NCBI RefSeq assembly: GCF_009720675.1
Contig: NZ_WNJO01000009.1
Span: 35,045-99,044, forward strand
Reading direction: 5' to 3'
Source: Secundilactobacillus folii
GTDB taxonomy: Bacteria; Bacillota; Bacilli; Lactobacillales; Lactobacillaceae
DNA length: 64,000 nt
The notes beneath the pieces were generated by a model that was given only the letters and a program-made list of their open reading frames with translations, had not been told where the DNA came from and searched no databases. Position numbers and translations under genes: made by a program. The first letter of the stretch is position 1, and the number at the start of each line of letters is the position of its first letter. This document shows, piece after piece, positions 1 through 9,111 of this stretch.

Positions 1-76
1 TTTTAAAATGTGTTTTTCGCTGTCCTTCATCACGTAACAAATGATTATGGGCATTGATAATATGTTTTCTTGCCAT
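1..76 (-). CDS. 5' end of an unidentified gene running off the window
   Basis: An ATG at 76 follows a good ribosome site (GGGAG, about 8 bases upstream) and opens a frame that stays open for 25 codons to the window edge. It reads MARKHIINAHNHLLRDEGQR and onward. The fragment is basic and histidine-rich and matches no family I can name. The start looks genuine because the SD spacing is right, but function cannot be inferred from so little. Confidence 0.45.
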   Translation of the reverse strand, partial: MARKHIINAHNHLLRDEGQRKTHFK

Positions 77-626
77 CGCAATTCTCCCACTAATGCAGGA
101 TAGTACCAGGAGCCACGTGAACCGCCGCTCTCCAAGCGACACTGTGACTGACTATGATTAGATAGTGTGCTTAACCTGCAACCTCATAAAACTGTAAACA
201 GATTAATACCTAAGTCGTCAAAAAAGATGTGATTCCCCCTATTTGAAATTATGTAAAATCGACTGTTGCCAATACGCTTTAAAATACAACTTAATGAACA
301 GAGCCCTACAAGGTGTATACTACACTTATTCAATAGCAAAAACAACACATTATGAGAAATGTCTTAGAAATTTCGTTATGAAATATTATTGGTAATTAAG
401 TCAATGCTTACGTATTCAACTAACGTGAGAAATAGGAAAAGTGAGTTAACTACTTTTAAAGCTCATTGTGACGGTGGTCTGTCTAAAATGGAATTTCTCA
501 GAACCTGTTAATACATGTTTTATACCAGCAGATGGCATTTATCCTACAGATTGTGGAATACTTTCCAAAGTTTGCCTAGATATATGTATGTACTTATGAA
601 ACTCTTTTAATTTATGAGTGAATGGC
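77..626. other. Intergenic stretch without recognisable genes
   Basis: About 550 bases, AT-rich in its right half. No frame here combines a ribosome site with a protein-like sequence. The left part must hold the promoter of the partial gene ending at 76. Nothing else is recognised. Confidence 0.5.
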
Positions 627-655
627 ACAAAAAAGACACTTCCCAGAAGTGCCTC
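627..655 (-). terminator. Terminator of the lipoprotein/serine hydrolase pair
   Basis: On the minus strand, GAGGCACTTC, a short loop and GAAGTGTC are followed by a run of T. It lies about 85 bases after the stop of the serine hydrolase gene, as expected for a rho-independent terminator. Confidence 0.75.
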
Positions 656-739
656 AACATCAATGAAATTTTACAAACTTAGAGCCCGATTGAGAAACAA
701 TTAGTGAAGTTATTTCGAGCTTAATACCCGTCCGTTCAT

Positions 740-1717
740 TTACTCATGACTAAAAACCACCCCAAACAACCGTCTGCCAAGTTGCTGCATCGCTTTAATC
801 TGCCGATTCTGCGCACCATTTTCAGACAAAACGACCGCTACAAAAGCCTGATGCCCCTTTTTAACAATTGCGGCATCGTTTTGAACGCCGTAGTCAGGAA
901 ATTCGCCAGTCTTGTTGTAGATAATGGCCTTCTGATTGATCAAAGTGGGAATCTTACTCTGATTCGCATTGTGTCGAAGAAGCTGCAGCATTTGAGCATC
1001 ATACGGGTTACCCAGAATTTGATGCTGGTACAGTTTACCCAAAACGTGGCCAACGTCAGCCACGGAAGTTAAGTTATCCTTGCCATTCTTTAATGCCTGG
1101 TAGTCCAGCATTTTTCGCTGCAGCACTGTTTGGGTGCAGCCAAGCCGCTGGATCTCAGTATTAACGGGCCGCAAACCGCCTAACTGGTCAATCAACACGT
1201 TGGTCGCCGTATTATCGCTATTGCGAATCATTAACGTCAGCAACTGATTCACCGAAAGCTGCTTGGTACTTTGGCTTGCCAGCACACCCGTTCCACCGAC
1301 CCGGTCCTGCTTAGGAATCGTCACCATCTGACTAGCAGATAAACGGCCGAGCTTGATTTGGCGAAATACAGCAATCATGATAAACAACTTGATCACACTC
1401 GCTGAACGTTGCTGGCGATTATGCATCACAACTGGTCGTTTGGTTTGTAAGTTCCTCACATAGACCGAAGTTCGGCCAGAAGCTGAGGTCACTGTGCGCT
1501 GTTCAATCGTGCGAATCTGCCGTTGTGCATTTGACATTCTCGACGACCTTTTTGGCTTCTTAACCGCCGACTTTGAAGACGACGAACTGGCTGACACTTG
1601 ACTGGACTGCGTGCGGGCCTTTCTCGTCTGCTTAGCGTGCTTGGTTGCCGCACAGCCGCTCAGTAATATCGCCACAATGATGACAATCCCGGTTAATTTA
1701 CTGAACCCAGACTTCAT
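740..1717 (-). CDS. Lipid-anchored serine hydrolase, class A beta-lactamase-like
   Basis: A 325-residue exported protein of the beta-lactamase/transpeptidase-like superfamily. The signal peptide ends in lipobox LLSGC (Cys about 22). A Ser/Lys-rich linker (about 25-70) precedes the catalytic domain, which has all three family motifs: SVIK (about 107-110, the SxxK nucleophile), SDN (about 167-169) and KTG (about 270-272). Such proteins act on the outer face of the membrane on peptidoglycan-like substrates; true beta-lactamase activity is not implied. I chose the ATG at 1717 because GGAGA stands 7 bases upstream. An in-frame start further upstream lacks a site. It overlaps the upstream lipoprotein gene by 20 bases, so the two are probably co-translated. 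Confidence 0.85.
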   Translation of the reverse strand: MKSGFSKLTGIVIIVAILLSGCAATKHAKQTRKARTQSSQVSASSSSSKSAVKKPKRSSRMSNAQRQIRTIEQRTVTSASGRTSVYVRNLQTKRPVVMHNRQQRSASVIKLFIMIAVFRQIKLGRLSASQMVTIPKQDRVGGTGVLASQSTKQLSVNQLLTLMIRNSDNTATNVLIDQLGGLRPVNTEIQRLGCTQTVLQRKMLDYQALKNGKDNLTSVADVGHVLGKLYQHQILGNPYDAQMLQLLRHNANQSKIPTLINQKAIIYNKTGEFPDYGVQNDAAIVKKGHQAFVAVVLSENGAQNRQIKAMQQLGRRLFGVVFSHE

Positions 1718-2411
1718 TAACCAGATCTCCTTTATAGGACTTGCCATCGGTCAAAACAGCCCCATTATCGTAAGAGGTATAGCCGTAGTAAGTCTCATTT
1801 TCGCCGTTGCTCCAGGTGACCACGATCTTGACGTTCGAATTGATCGACTTGGTGTCGTTGGTGCCAGACGTCACATCATATGACAGAATGCCGCTTTGAC
1901 TGTAAGCAGAAATTGTGGCGACACCGTGAAAGCTCGTGCCATCCGTGTTTTGCTGAACCACCGTGCCATCTGAATCAATGGAGAGATCACTTTGCTGACG
2001 GTCCGGATCATAATTGTAAAACGAGTAGTCGCCAACGAACTTCGGGTAACTAGAAAAGCTGTCATTCGTGTTCAGATTGGTGGAGCCGTTATTAGCAGCG
2101 GCTTGATTCTGCTTCTTCCCTTGTTTCAGCAGAAAGGCATCGTTACTTTTTTGAATCTGGAAATACTCGGTTTTGAGCGAGCCATACCCTTTCTTACTTA
2201 GATCAGTAATCTGGATTCCATTTAAAGCCTTATTCGAAGCTTTGTACTGACCATTTTCATTCAAATCACGCGCCGTCTTGATAACGCCTTCATCTTCTGA
2301 AATCTTACTTTGATCCTTATTCGAACTCGAATTAGCGTGAGAACTGCCACAACCTGCTAATCCCAGTGTTGTCATTGCCAAAACACTAACCAATAGTGAT
2401 ACTTTCCTCAT
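1698..2411 (-). CDS. Putative lipoprotein, unknown function
   Basis: A 237-residue protein with a signal peptide ending in lipobox LAGC (Cys about 21), followed by a low-complexity Ser/Asn linker. A central helical-looking segment (about 45-100) with Lys/Gln precedes a C-terminal region rich in Tyr, Asp and Thr that looks like beta structure. I do not recognise the family. It is the first gene of a two-gene unit with the downstream lipid-anchored serine hydrolase, so a joint role at the cell surface is likely but unproven. The start is supported by GGGAGG about 8 bases upstream of the ATG. Confidence 0.8.
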   Translation of the reverse strand: MRKVSLLVSVLAMTTLGLAGCGSSHANSSSNKDQSKISEDEGVIKTARDLNENGQYKASNKALNGIQITDLSKKGYGSLKTEYFQIQKSNDAFLLKQGKKQNQAAANNGSTNLNTNDSFSSYPKFVGDYSFYNYDPDRQQSDLSIDSDGTVVQQNTDGTSFHGVATISAYSQSGILSYDVTSGTNDTKSINSNVKIVVTWSNGENETYYGYTSYDNGAVLTDGKSYKGDLVNEVWVQ

Positions 2412-2567
2412 GACTATTCCTCCCAGAATATGTAAAGTATAATTCAGTATTATGATAGTCTAATTCTAGGGTTAATTCAATTTGGGGAGGAGGCATAATG
2501 GATGGAAAACCTCCTGAAAAATAAAAGACTCAGGAATAAATTATTCACCGAGTCTCGTCTAAAAGGA

Positions 2568-2990
2568 TCATTGAGTGTGGTGTTCAAATGCCTCTCGGCC
2601 CTGCGCCGTCAAATTAATTTTTGAGTCTTCATACAGTGACACCGCCATACTAGGGTTGGATTCCAGTGATAATAGTAACTGGTTCTTTTCTGCATCCGGT
2701 AACGAACCAGTTTCGTATATAGCAATAGTAGTAGGATCCCATTTCAATAGCGCGGCAAAGTCCCCTTGAGATAATCCGAAAAACTGACGAAGTGCTCTAA
2801 TTCTCTCTGGTGTAATCATATGATGCCATTCACGATAACTATCAAAAGCGCTGGTAAGCGCCTGATCATCAAGGCCTTCATCAAATATTTGTTCATTTGT
2901 CTCCAGATCAAACTTTGCTTTGGCAGAAATTTTAACTTCTTCACCGCGAATTTTGTAGGTTTCGTTAATTGTTTTGACCGTGGTTCCCAT
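2568..2990 (-). CDS. MqsA/YgiT-type antitoxin-like regulator lacking the zinc cysteines
   Basis: A 140-residue protein whose pattern is that of the YgiT/MqsA antitoxin family. An N-terminal part (KTINETYKIRGEEV, then a segment ending QIFDE) is followed by a linker with YREWHHMITPERI and a C-terminal XRE helix-turn-helix (ALRQFFGLSQGDFAALLKW, YETGSLPD). In the family the N-terminal part carries two CxxC pairs binding zinc; here there are no cysteines. No toxin gene (MqsR or Panacea/SocB type) lies on either side. The ATG at 2990 is preceded by GGGTGGT. Longer in-frame starts exist but fit the family less well. Predicted to bind DNA as an orphan antitoxin-like repressor. Confidence 0.7.
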   Translation of the reverse strand: MGTTVKTINETYKIRGEEVKISAKAKFDLETNEQIFDEGLDDQALTSAFDSYREWHHMITPERIRALRQFFGLSQGDFAALLKWDPTTIAIYETGSLPDAEKNQLLLSLESNPSMAVSLYEDSKINLTAQGREAFEHHTQ

Positions 2991-3062
2991 TGCTACCACC
3001 CTCTTAACCATCATTAATTGAAGTATGAAACGAGGTACCATTACGGGATACTAATTCGACAT

Positions 3063-3734
3063 TTAATATTGATTTTCCACCTTCATATTAAAGTCCTTAA
3101 CCTCGCTGATATCAAAATTACTCTCAATTGAATCAATATCGACAGGTTCCGAAGAGTTGTCAACAAAAATTATTGGACAATGCTGTGAGTCGGGATAAAA
3201 ATACCTGTTATCATCCAGCATACTTTGCGGTCCAGTGACGTAGATTGCATACATGTAGTTATCATCCGCCAAGTGTATTTTCGCCAAATAAAACTCGATG
3301 AAGTCGTCATCCTGGCCTTCATGCCTCAAGGAGAACGTATACGAATCATCCGTGTCATTATGCATTAAGGTGCACGACGCAGTATTAGGATCTTCCAATT
3401 CAGCATTAAGATAATCAATCGAGTAATTCTGACACTTATTAATAATCTTCGTCGCCTGAGAAGGGCCACTTGGAGAGCTAGCTGTGCTCCTGGAATGCGA
3501 GCTTGAGAACGCCATCACACCAAGAAAGATCAACACGAGGACAGCAACGCCAATTAGCACATTCCCCTGAGGTTTTTGTTTGGAGCTTCCTGTTCGTTTA
3601 GTTCACGCACTCGTCGTTTTAGCTGGCTCGACATCATCTTCCGGCTGCTTTGCCCCACAATTCGTGCAGAATTTGGCGTCCTTGCTAAGGAGCGCACCAC
3701 AGTTGGTACAAAATTTTCCCTTTTCCGTTTTCAT
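3063..3734 (-). pseudogene. Zinc-ribbon membrane protein interrupted by an in-frame TGA
   Basis: An ATG at 3734 opens a double zinc ribbon (FCTNCGALLSKDAKFCTNCG) and runs 43 codons to TGA at 3603-3605. The same frame then continues through a Lys-rich linker into a transmembrane segment (LIGVAVLVLIFLGVMAF) and an extracellular domain of about 140 residues, ending at 3063. Zinc ribbon, linker, one membrane helix and outer domain is a common lactobacillal architecture, so this reads as one gene with a nonsense mutation. Alternatively the outer part is translated from a GTG near 3560, but no good ribosome site is seen there. Confidence 0.75.
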
Positions 3735-3850
3735 GTCACCATTTCCCCTCACTTTCCATATTGCAAAATCGGATTTCAATATGAAATGCAGTTGGACAAA
3801 ACGGCTTTTCCTTCATCCTCCAAGATTACCAGAGTGATCAGACCCCTTTA

Positions 3851-4357
3851 TCACCACCTGGATGGATACATCCATTTAGCCTGGTAATGAACTTTGCTTC
3901 TAAATGCATAGGTGTCCCAAATATCCCAGCCGGCGCCACCTGAGCTGCATAGCTCCGTGCGCCATCTATGTTTGACGTAGGCTTTTCTGATTCGCCAATA
4001 CCCAGATACCATTGACGCCCGACCGTGATGAGAAGTGGGTGACGTAAACGCCGTAAATCTGCGACCCTGTATTTCCACCGGCCTACGACCAACAAAATGC
4101 CCCTGAGAGTCATGTTCAGTGAGATAACTATACATTATTCCTGGTGCCTTGGTTTCCCTTATCTTTGTGGCTGAAAAGGTGATTTTGGCGTAGCCATCCC
4201 CAGGGTGATATTCATACCAACTGCCTCTGACCCAAGATGGAAATGTTGCTGAATTGACTGTTTTAGCCTTTGCTTGAAGACTAAACGCCCCCAAAAACAG
4301 CAGGCAAATGCCAATAATCACCACGACAGCACTTCTGATAGTTAACCTTTTCATCAT
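3851..4357 (-). CDS. Small secreted protein, unknown function
   Basis: A 168-residue protein with a clear signal peptide (basic MKRLTIRS, hydrophobic core, cleavage near QAKA). The mature part is rich in Trp, Tyr, His and Arg and starts FPSWVRGSWYEYHPGDGYAK. It resembles the other two small secreted proteins nearby in having a P..VRG.W segment shortly after the signal peptide, a feature of a lactobacillal secreted family without known function. Its ATG directly abuts the stop codon of the upstream gene (TAG-ATG-ATG), so translation is probably coupled. A second ATG one codon on could be the start. Confidence 0.75.
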   Translation of the reverse strand: MMKRLTIRSAVVVIIGICLLFLGAFSLQAKAKTVNSATFPSWVRGSWYEYHPGDGYAKITFSATKIRETKAPGIMYSYLTEHDSQGHFVGRRPVEIQGRRFTAFTSPTSHHGRASMVSGYWRIRKAYVKHRWRTELCSSGGAGWDIWDTYAFRSKVHYQAKWMYPSRW

Positions 4358-4717
4358 CTAATACCGCGACGAAACATGCCCATTCAAGTAAACATAATAG
4401 TCATGTCCCCAGTAAGAACCGGCGCTTCGATGCTTCTGACCATAATAGTCCATCCCACGAACCCAATATACCCAGTGACCATGATGCCGCATGAGATACT
4501 TAATGTGACCATGGCTGTAAGTCCCCATCACTGTCCATATGTAATAGCGTCCATGGAAATAGTGCCCATGTTTTCGAGCCACTGCCCGTTCAGCCTGCTT
4601 ATAACTGTGAATCCGAATCCGTGCCTGCGCAGTTGTTGGTTGTTGAACAGCGGAAATACCGGAAAATCCAAGACCAATCGCCAGCGCACCAACGCCAATA
4701 TTCTTCCCTAAACTCAT
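4358..4717 (-). CDS. Small secreted His/Tyr-rich protein
   Basis: A 119-residue protein starting MSLGKNIGVGALAIGLGFSG, a signal peptide with likely cleavage after AQA. The mature part is very rich in His, Tyr and Trp (segments such as KYLMRHHGHWVYWVRGMDYY). I do not recognise a family with a known role; a wall-associated or metal-binding protein is possible but not shown. The ATG at 4717 has GGGAGG about 10 bases upstream. A TTG further upstream overlaps that site and is unlikely. It forms a two-gene unit with the next secreted protein, whose start codon follows this stop with no gap. Confidence 0.7.
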   Translation of the reverse strand: MSLGKNIGVGALAIGLGFSGISAVQQPTTAQARIRIHSYKQAERAVARKHGHYFHGRYYIWTVMGTYSHGHIKYLMRHHGHWVYWVRGMDYYGQKHRSAGSYWGHDYYVYLNGHVSSRY

Positions 4718-4983
4718 GATTCTAAAACCTCCCAAAAATAATTTATAGCTATATAGTTTCCTTTAATAACCATATACCTATATTTTAATGAATAATAAGT
4801 TCCACTACAATACTCTTTTGTACTAATTGTGAGTTTATTAACAGCTCGACAAAAAGGCTCTGAGATCAAAGCCCCAGAGTCGCTCAAAATAGCTTAAATT
4901 TCAAAATAAATAATTCTTAGCCAAACCGATTTTCACAAGTAAATTAGCCACTAATTCAATCAGGTAAGAACAGTAACAACCCC

Positions 4984-5406
4984 TTACTCACGATGAAAAA
5001 TGGCGCTAACCCCTTTAGTACTATGGTGGTTGTGAATATACCGATTATATTCCACCATTTTTAACTTATTTCCCTTACGATAAACCAAGATATCGCCTTT
5101 GACTCTTGGATGGTAACTGTTAGCTTTATACACACCCTTGATTCGATAATAATGACGTCCATAGTGTGCGTATCGAAGCGAAGTCATGTTAGTATCGACC
5201 AATAAAGAAGCAAAATTAGTAATGTGGTACTTATAAAAGCGATATCCATCTAGTCCACCCTGTCGGTAATGATAAACCCATTGTCCGCGAACACTAGCTG
5301 GTGTCCCACGATGCCAAGTTGCAGCATGAGCTGTCCCATTACCAATCAAACCGCCACCGACAAGTCCCGCAGCAACCGCCATTACAGTTAACATTGATTT
5401 TTTCAT
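4984..5406 (-). CDS. Small secreted protein, unknown function
   Basis: A 140-residue precursor with a textbook signal peptide (MKKSMLTVMAVAAGLVGGG, cleavage near AHA-A). The mature chain begins WHRGTPASVRGQWVYHYRQG and continues with many Tyr, His and Lys. The P..VRG.W segment right after the signal peptide is shared with the secreted protein at 3851-4357 and, more weakly, with the one at 5592-5987, which suggests local duplication. The start at 5406 is set by GGGAGA 8 bases upstream. The frame is open further upstream but has no signal. Function unknown. Confidence 0.75.
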   Translation of the reverse strand: MKKSMLTVMAVAAGLVGGGLIGNGTAHAATWHRGTPASVRGQWVYHYRQGGLDGYRFYKYHITNFASLLVDTNMTSLRYAHYGRHYYRIKGVYKANSYHPRVKGDILVYRKGNKLKMVEYNRYIHNHHSTKGVSAIFHRE

Positions 5407-5591
5407 ATTGAATTCTCCCAAATTATCCAAATCGTACAATAAAGTGCAAGTCCTAAGAGACGGCATCGATAATCTCCCTAGATGATTACCAGTCAGCATC
5501 AATCAGTACTGTTAGACTCCCTTCTAACAAATACACCAAACTTGCACCCGATTATTTACCCTTTTAAGTTTAACGTACAGATAATGGTACA

Positions 5592-5987
5592 TTACCGACG
5601 ATAAGTTCCTCTCATGCCCCGGTCATCTTTCACATAGATTCTGTGTGCACCATGCCACTTAACTTTATAGTGCCAAGCAATCCCGCCTTGGGGTGCATTC
5701 TCATAAACACGACCGGCAATATAGTATTCATGGTGTCCCAGATACTTATACTTACTGTGATACGTAGTCTGTGGATCCGTACCATGTGAAGGTTCCACTG
5801 CGATCGTTGACTTTCCAAATTTCAGCCGTGTTGACACGCGGTACGATCGTCCACGCCAACTGGTGTGACGCAGCACCTTAGGCAGACCCTGGTGAACTTT
5901 AGATGCGTTTGCTGTCGGATTAGACATGGTCATTGCCCCAAATAGTCCGGCACTTAATCCAATTGTAACCAAGAGTGATTTTTTCAT
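5592..5987 (-). CDS. Small secreted protein, unknown function
   Basis: A 131-residue precursor starting MKKSLLVTIGLSAGLFGAMT, with likely cleavage after NASA or a near position. The mature part starts KVHQGLPKVLRHTSWRGRSY and is basic and aromatic. It looks distantly related to the other small secreted proteins of this cluster (Gly/Pro, then an Arg/Trp motif, then a short beta-rich domain). GGGAGG stands 10 bases before the ATG at 5987. It is separated from its neighbours by gaps of more than 180 bases and is probably transcribed alone. Function unknown. Confidence 0.75.
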   Translation of the reverse strand: MKKSLLVTIGLSAGLFGAMTMSNPTANASKVHQGLPKVLRHTSWRGRSYRVSTRLKFGKSTIAVEPSHGTDPQTTYHSKYKYLGHHEYYIAGRVYENAPQGGIAWHYKVKWHGAHRIYVKDDRGMRGTYRR

Positions 5988-6668
5988 ATGCTTTATCCTC
6001 CCATACGTTATCAATAATACACCTAATTTGATTCTGTACAAGGCTCAAATCGGTTGGTAATCCCGCATTTTCCTATGTATGATGATGCCCATTAAAATCA
6101 CAGTTTTGAGAGATACAATATAACAAACATCATCGATTGTATATTTAACAGTAAAAATCTATCTCCATGCCAACATAACGATCTGTATCTAATTAAAAAC
6201 AATCAACTGTACTTTGCTCATTCCTATTAATTTGGGAAAGAGGCTCTAATTAGAAACAGAATGATTTACCTCGGGAGGTCATTTCTAAAGATAAATCGCT
6301 ACACACTTACGACCAATGTTACATTACAGCAGTCAAGATGCTGTCAATAACCTACTTGGAAAACCTTTAGATTACTCGATTTTTTTGGATTCCACAACTT
6401 TGCTTATCAATTAATTTTCATTGGCACTAGGTCGGTTCAAGCTCTCCGTAGCTCATATTGATAATAGCTATTGTGCATACTTTTTAATTAAATTGGTTAG
6501 AAATTATTATAAATATTGTGATGAGTATTAAAAACGAATATCACTTGTTTACTTTTATGTCAACATATATAGACAAACCAATTTCATTTACGTGAAAATA
6601 TATATTGTAAATCAGCAATAAATGTGTAACAATGTACCTGATCGCAATAACCATGAGGAGGTAAAATT
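5988..6668. other. AT-rich intergenic stretch
   Basis: About 680 bases between the last secreted protein and a small plus-strand gene. No supported reading frame, hairpin or IS end is seen apart from the ribosome site of the next gene (GAGGAGG near 6655). The high AT content matches the foreign-looking DNA that follows. Confidence 0.5.
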
Positions 6669-6995
6669 ATGTTAAGTTTAATAGACACAGACAACCCAAA
6701 TTATTCACTTGAAATTCTTTTCTATGAGGTCTTTGATCATCATAAACTTTATTCGCTCGAATCTGATGATGTAATCGGGTTAGATAGCTTCATTAATGCC
6801 ATAACTACGGGCATAATTGCTTTTGCGGCTAAATATCATGCGTATGAATCAGCACAGAAGTTTCTAACGGGCTATGTAGATCCGTGTATAAGATTTGAAT
6901 TCAAAAATGTCAATGAGAATGAAAAGAGCCAGATTAAGAAAAAATTACTTAATCAGACCCTAGAATATATCAATGAAGAAATGAAAATTATTTAG
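6669..6995 (+). CDS. Hypothetical protein, acidic, 108 residues
   Basis: An ATG preceded by GAGGAGGTAAAATT, an excellent ribosome site, opens a 108-residue protein. It has no signal peptide or clear membrane segment; the sequence is acidic at the start and Lys/Asn-rich at the end. I do not recognise the family. The AT-rich composition differs from housekeeping genes in the window. The gene ends only a few bases before the left end of the IS30 element, so its 3' end may have been altered by that insertion. Confidence 0.6.
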   Translation: MLSLIDTDNPNYSLEILFYEVFDHHKLYSLESDDVIGLDSFINAITTGIIAFAAKYHAYESAQKFLTGYVDPCIRFEFKNVNENEKSQIKKKLLNQTLEYINEEMKII

Positions 6996-6999
6996 ACCT

Positions 7000-8186
7000 C
7001 AATTGTCAAATCAAGTGCAACGATGATTCACTATTCTTATAATTTGGTACAGCTACATTTACAGTTCGTACATCAGGTCACTGGGCCGTTGATAATCCAG
7101 TAGGCGCCTTGGACGATTGTTGAGGGTGTCCTGAATCTGCTGAATATCAACTACATCATAATTGTCCAGTGATCGTCCCTCAAGATGAACTCACGGATAA
7201 GACCGTTGGCATGTTCATTGGTTCCACGTTCTTAAGGTGAGTAGGGATGATCATAGTAAATTTCCGTCCCGCTAATATTGGCTAACTGTGCAAACTCGCT
7301 ACCGTTATCAAACGTAATCGACTTGAAGTGCTCTGCCCCGTAGTCGGCCAAGATTGTTTCTAAACCATGAAGACAGGTATCGGCGTGAAATTTAGGCAAT
7401 TTGAGGATGATCTCAAAACGTGTTTTACGCTCAGTCAAAGTCATAAGGGCATGCTCATCTTCAACTTTCTTACCTTTTACCAAATTGCCTTCCCAATGTC
7501 CAATCTCAATGCGTTCCTCAATACTGGATGGGCGGTTTTCAATTGAAGGCCCCAGCACTTTCTTATTGAGGCGAGAATGAGCATTGCCTGATTGTTTCAC
7601 GCGGCGACGAAGCTTCATTGGCAAATCTACATTATTTAGTGCTAATCGCCCGTTATCGATATCTCGATAAACTGTGAGGGTCGATGGACAGAGGCGGTCA
7701 GTAAAAGCAGACTTATACCAGTGAACAAAAGTATCGACACTATAAATTCGTGGACGTTGATGCAATGCAGCCACAAGCTGTTTGTAGAAATCTGGACACT
7801 GTTCAAGGCGTGCTCTGGGGTGACACAACGCACGATTACGCTCATAGATAGCAGCACCAGTATCAGCAAAATACTTGATTACCAGCCGTCGGTTGGTAAT
7901 CATCTGATGCGTTGTCCCGCGTTGAAGCTCCCGACTAATAGTCGATTTATTGCGGTTTAAACGTCGAGCTATTTCGGATATCGACATGGCCGGTTGGAGA
8001 GACCTGAAAGCCTCAATCTGACCAAGTTCGCTGATCGATAATTGTTTGTAGTGTCTAGGCATGGTATTCTGAATTTAGGTCATGATGGATTCCTACTTTC
8101 TTACTTGCGTGGTTGCTTATAAGCAATGGGTCATCATGGCCTTTTGGTCTAGTTAATGAGTGTTGCACTTAGAGTTTAAACTCAGG
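7000..8186 (-). mobile_element. IS30-family insertion sequence, decayed
   Basis: The bounds are the inverted ends carrying the shared core AAGTGCAAC, at about 7005-7022 on the left and, inverted, at 8161-8186 on the right. Inside is one minus-strand transposase gene with inactivating changes. The exact end bases and target duplication could not be fixed by eye. Confidence 0.75.
7059..8062 (-). pseudogene. IS30-family transposase, nonsense and frameshift
   Basis: The N-terminal helix-turn-helix (SISEIARRLNRNKSTISREL) and most of the DDE integrase domain (IGHWEGNLVKG, ITFDNGSEF, YYDHPYSP) are intact. A TAA at 7232-7234 then replaces the Trp codon that the other IS30 copy has in PYSPWERG. Reading on gives ERGTNEHANGLIREFI, then a frameshift near 7185, then the normal C-terminal motif LNNRPRRLLDYQ, ending at 7059. 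Two independent lesions mean that no active transposase is made. It is clearly diverged from the copy at 9408-10451. Confidence 0.85.
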
Positions 8187-8268
8187 AAAGTATCTGAGAT
8201 AGTTCTAATTAAGAGATTCAAGATTGTTAATGTTTTCTCTGGTTTTAAAAAGTTAAGGAAGGTTAAAT

Positions 8269-9111
8269 ATGAAGTTTCAAGATGAAGAATACACTCAAAA
8301 TATGTACTGTTATTTTGCTAGTCATAAATGGCTCCACAAAATAGAATATCGGAATATTTCAATACTAGACAAGCAAACTATAGTGACAAACGACACGTAC
8401 ATCGATGCTTCTGACAAGATTTTCACTTCAATGGATAATGTCATACAGACAATACTCACTTTTGATCTTTACGACCAATTTGTGACAAGTCTTTATGATG
8501 ATTCGGATGACGAATACTTTAGGAAAAAAAGAAATAAAATGAAGGACTCAACAGATGAGGAAAAGATGCTCAAGTCTTTATATGCTTTAATACTAGATTT
8601 GCGAAATAATGTTGTACATAATCGCAAAAGCACATATAAAAACTCTGATAGCATGCAAGTACAATCTAATGAAGATAAAAAAGAATGTTCTTATTGCGTT
8701 GAGTATTCAGCATTAAATTGGTTAGATACGTTTATTATAACGATGTTACAATATCCCATTGGTGACCATATTTTGTCGGATATGCACAGACAAATCTATT
8801 TAAAAGCTATATATAATATCATCATGCAAAAAGTTTCTAAGGCTTTTAAATTTAAAACTAAGTACTCAATCCTAATTCCCAATAATTTTAGTGAGTCATC
8901 CTTTAAATTACGATATTATACTTCAAATTCCAAATGTTCAAAGAAAGGTAACAAATTCTATATAAGCCCGAATAAGAAAGCTGATTGGCCAGTTGACTAT
9001 GAGATTAATTTACAAAATCAAACATATATAATTCCGAGTGAAATTCTTTCTGAGGATGGAACCATCAGTGCAAATAAAATAGATAGTTGGTCCTTGAAAA
9101 ATAATTCCTGA
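8269..9111 (+). CDS. Hypothetical protein with HEPN-like RxxxxH motif, between IS30 copies
   Basis: A 280-residue protein without signal peptide or membrane segment. Around residue 111 it has LRNNVVHNRK within a helical context (LYALILDLRNNVVH), which fits the R-X4-6-H catalytic motif of HEPN domains found in defence and toxin RNases. The rest is rich in Lys, Asn, Tyr and Ile and has several cysteines. The gene is much more AT-rich than its surroundings. It lies between two inward-facing IS30 ends, and its stop codon directly adjoins IS30 end sequence. GGAAGG precedes the ATG. No partner nucleotidyltransferase is present. The HEPN assignment is a motif-level inference. Confidence 0.6.
   Translation: MKFQDEEYTQNMYCYFASHKWLHKIEYRNISILDKQTIVTNDTYIDASDKIFTSMDNVIQTILTFDLYDQFVTSLYDDSDDEYFRKKRNKMKDSTDEEKMLKSLYALILDLRNNVVHNRKSTYKNSDSMQVQSNEDKKECSYCVEYSALNWLDTFIITMLQYPIGDHILSDMHRQIYLKAIYNIIMQKVSKAFKFKTKYSILIPNNFSESSFKLRYYTSNSKCSKKGNKFYISPNKKADWPVDYEINLQNQTYIIPSEILSEDGTISANKIDSWSLKNNS

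Noticed and set aside
740..1072. 108-residue plus-strand frame opposite the serine hydrolase gene
   Set aside because: Antisense shadow of a gene with full catalytic motifs.
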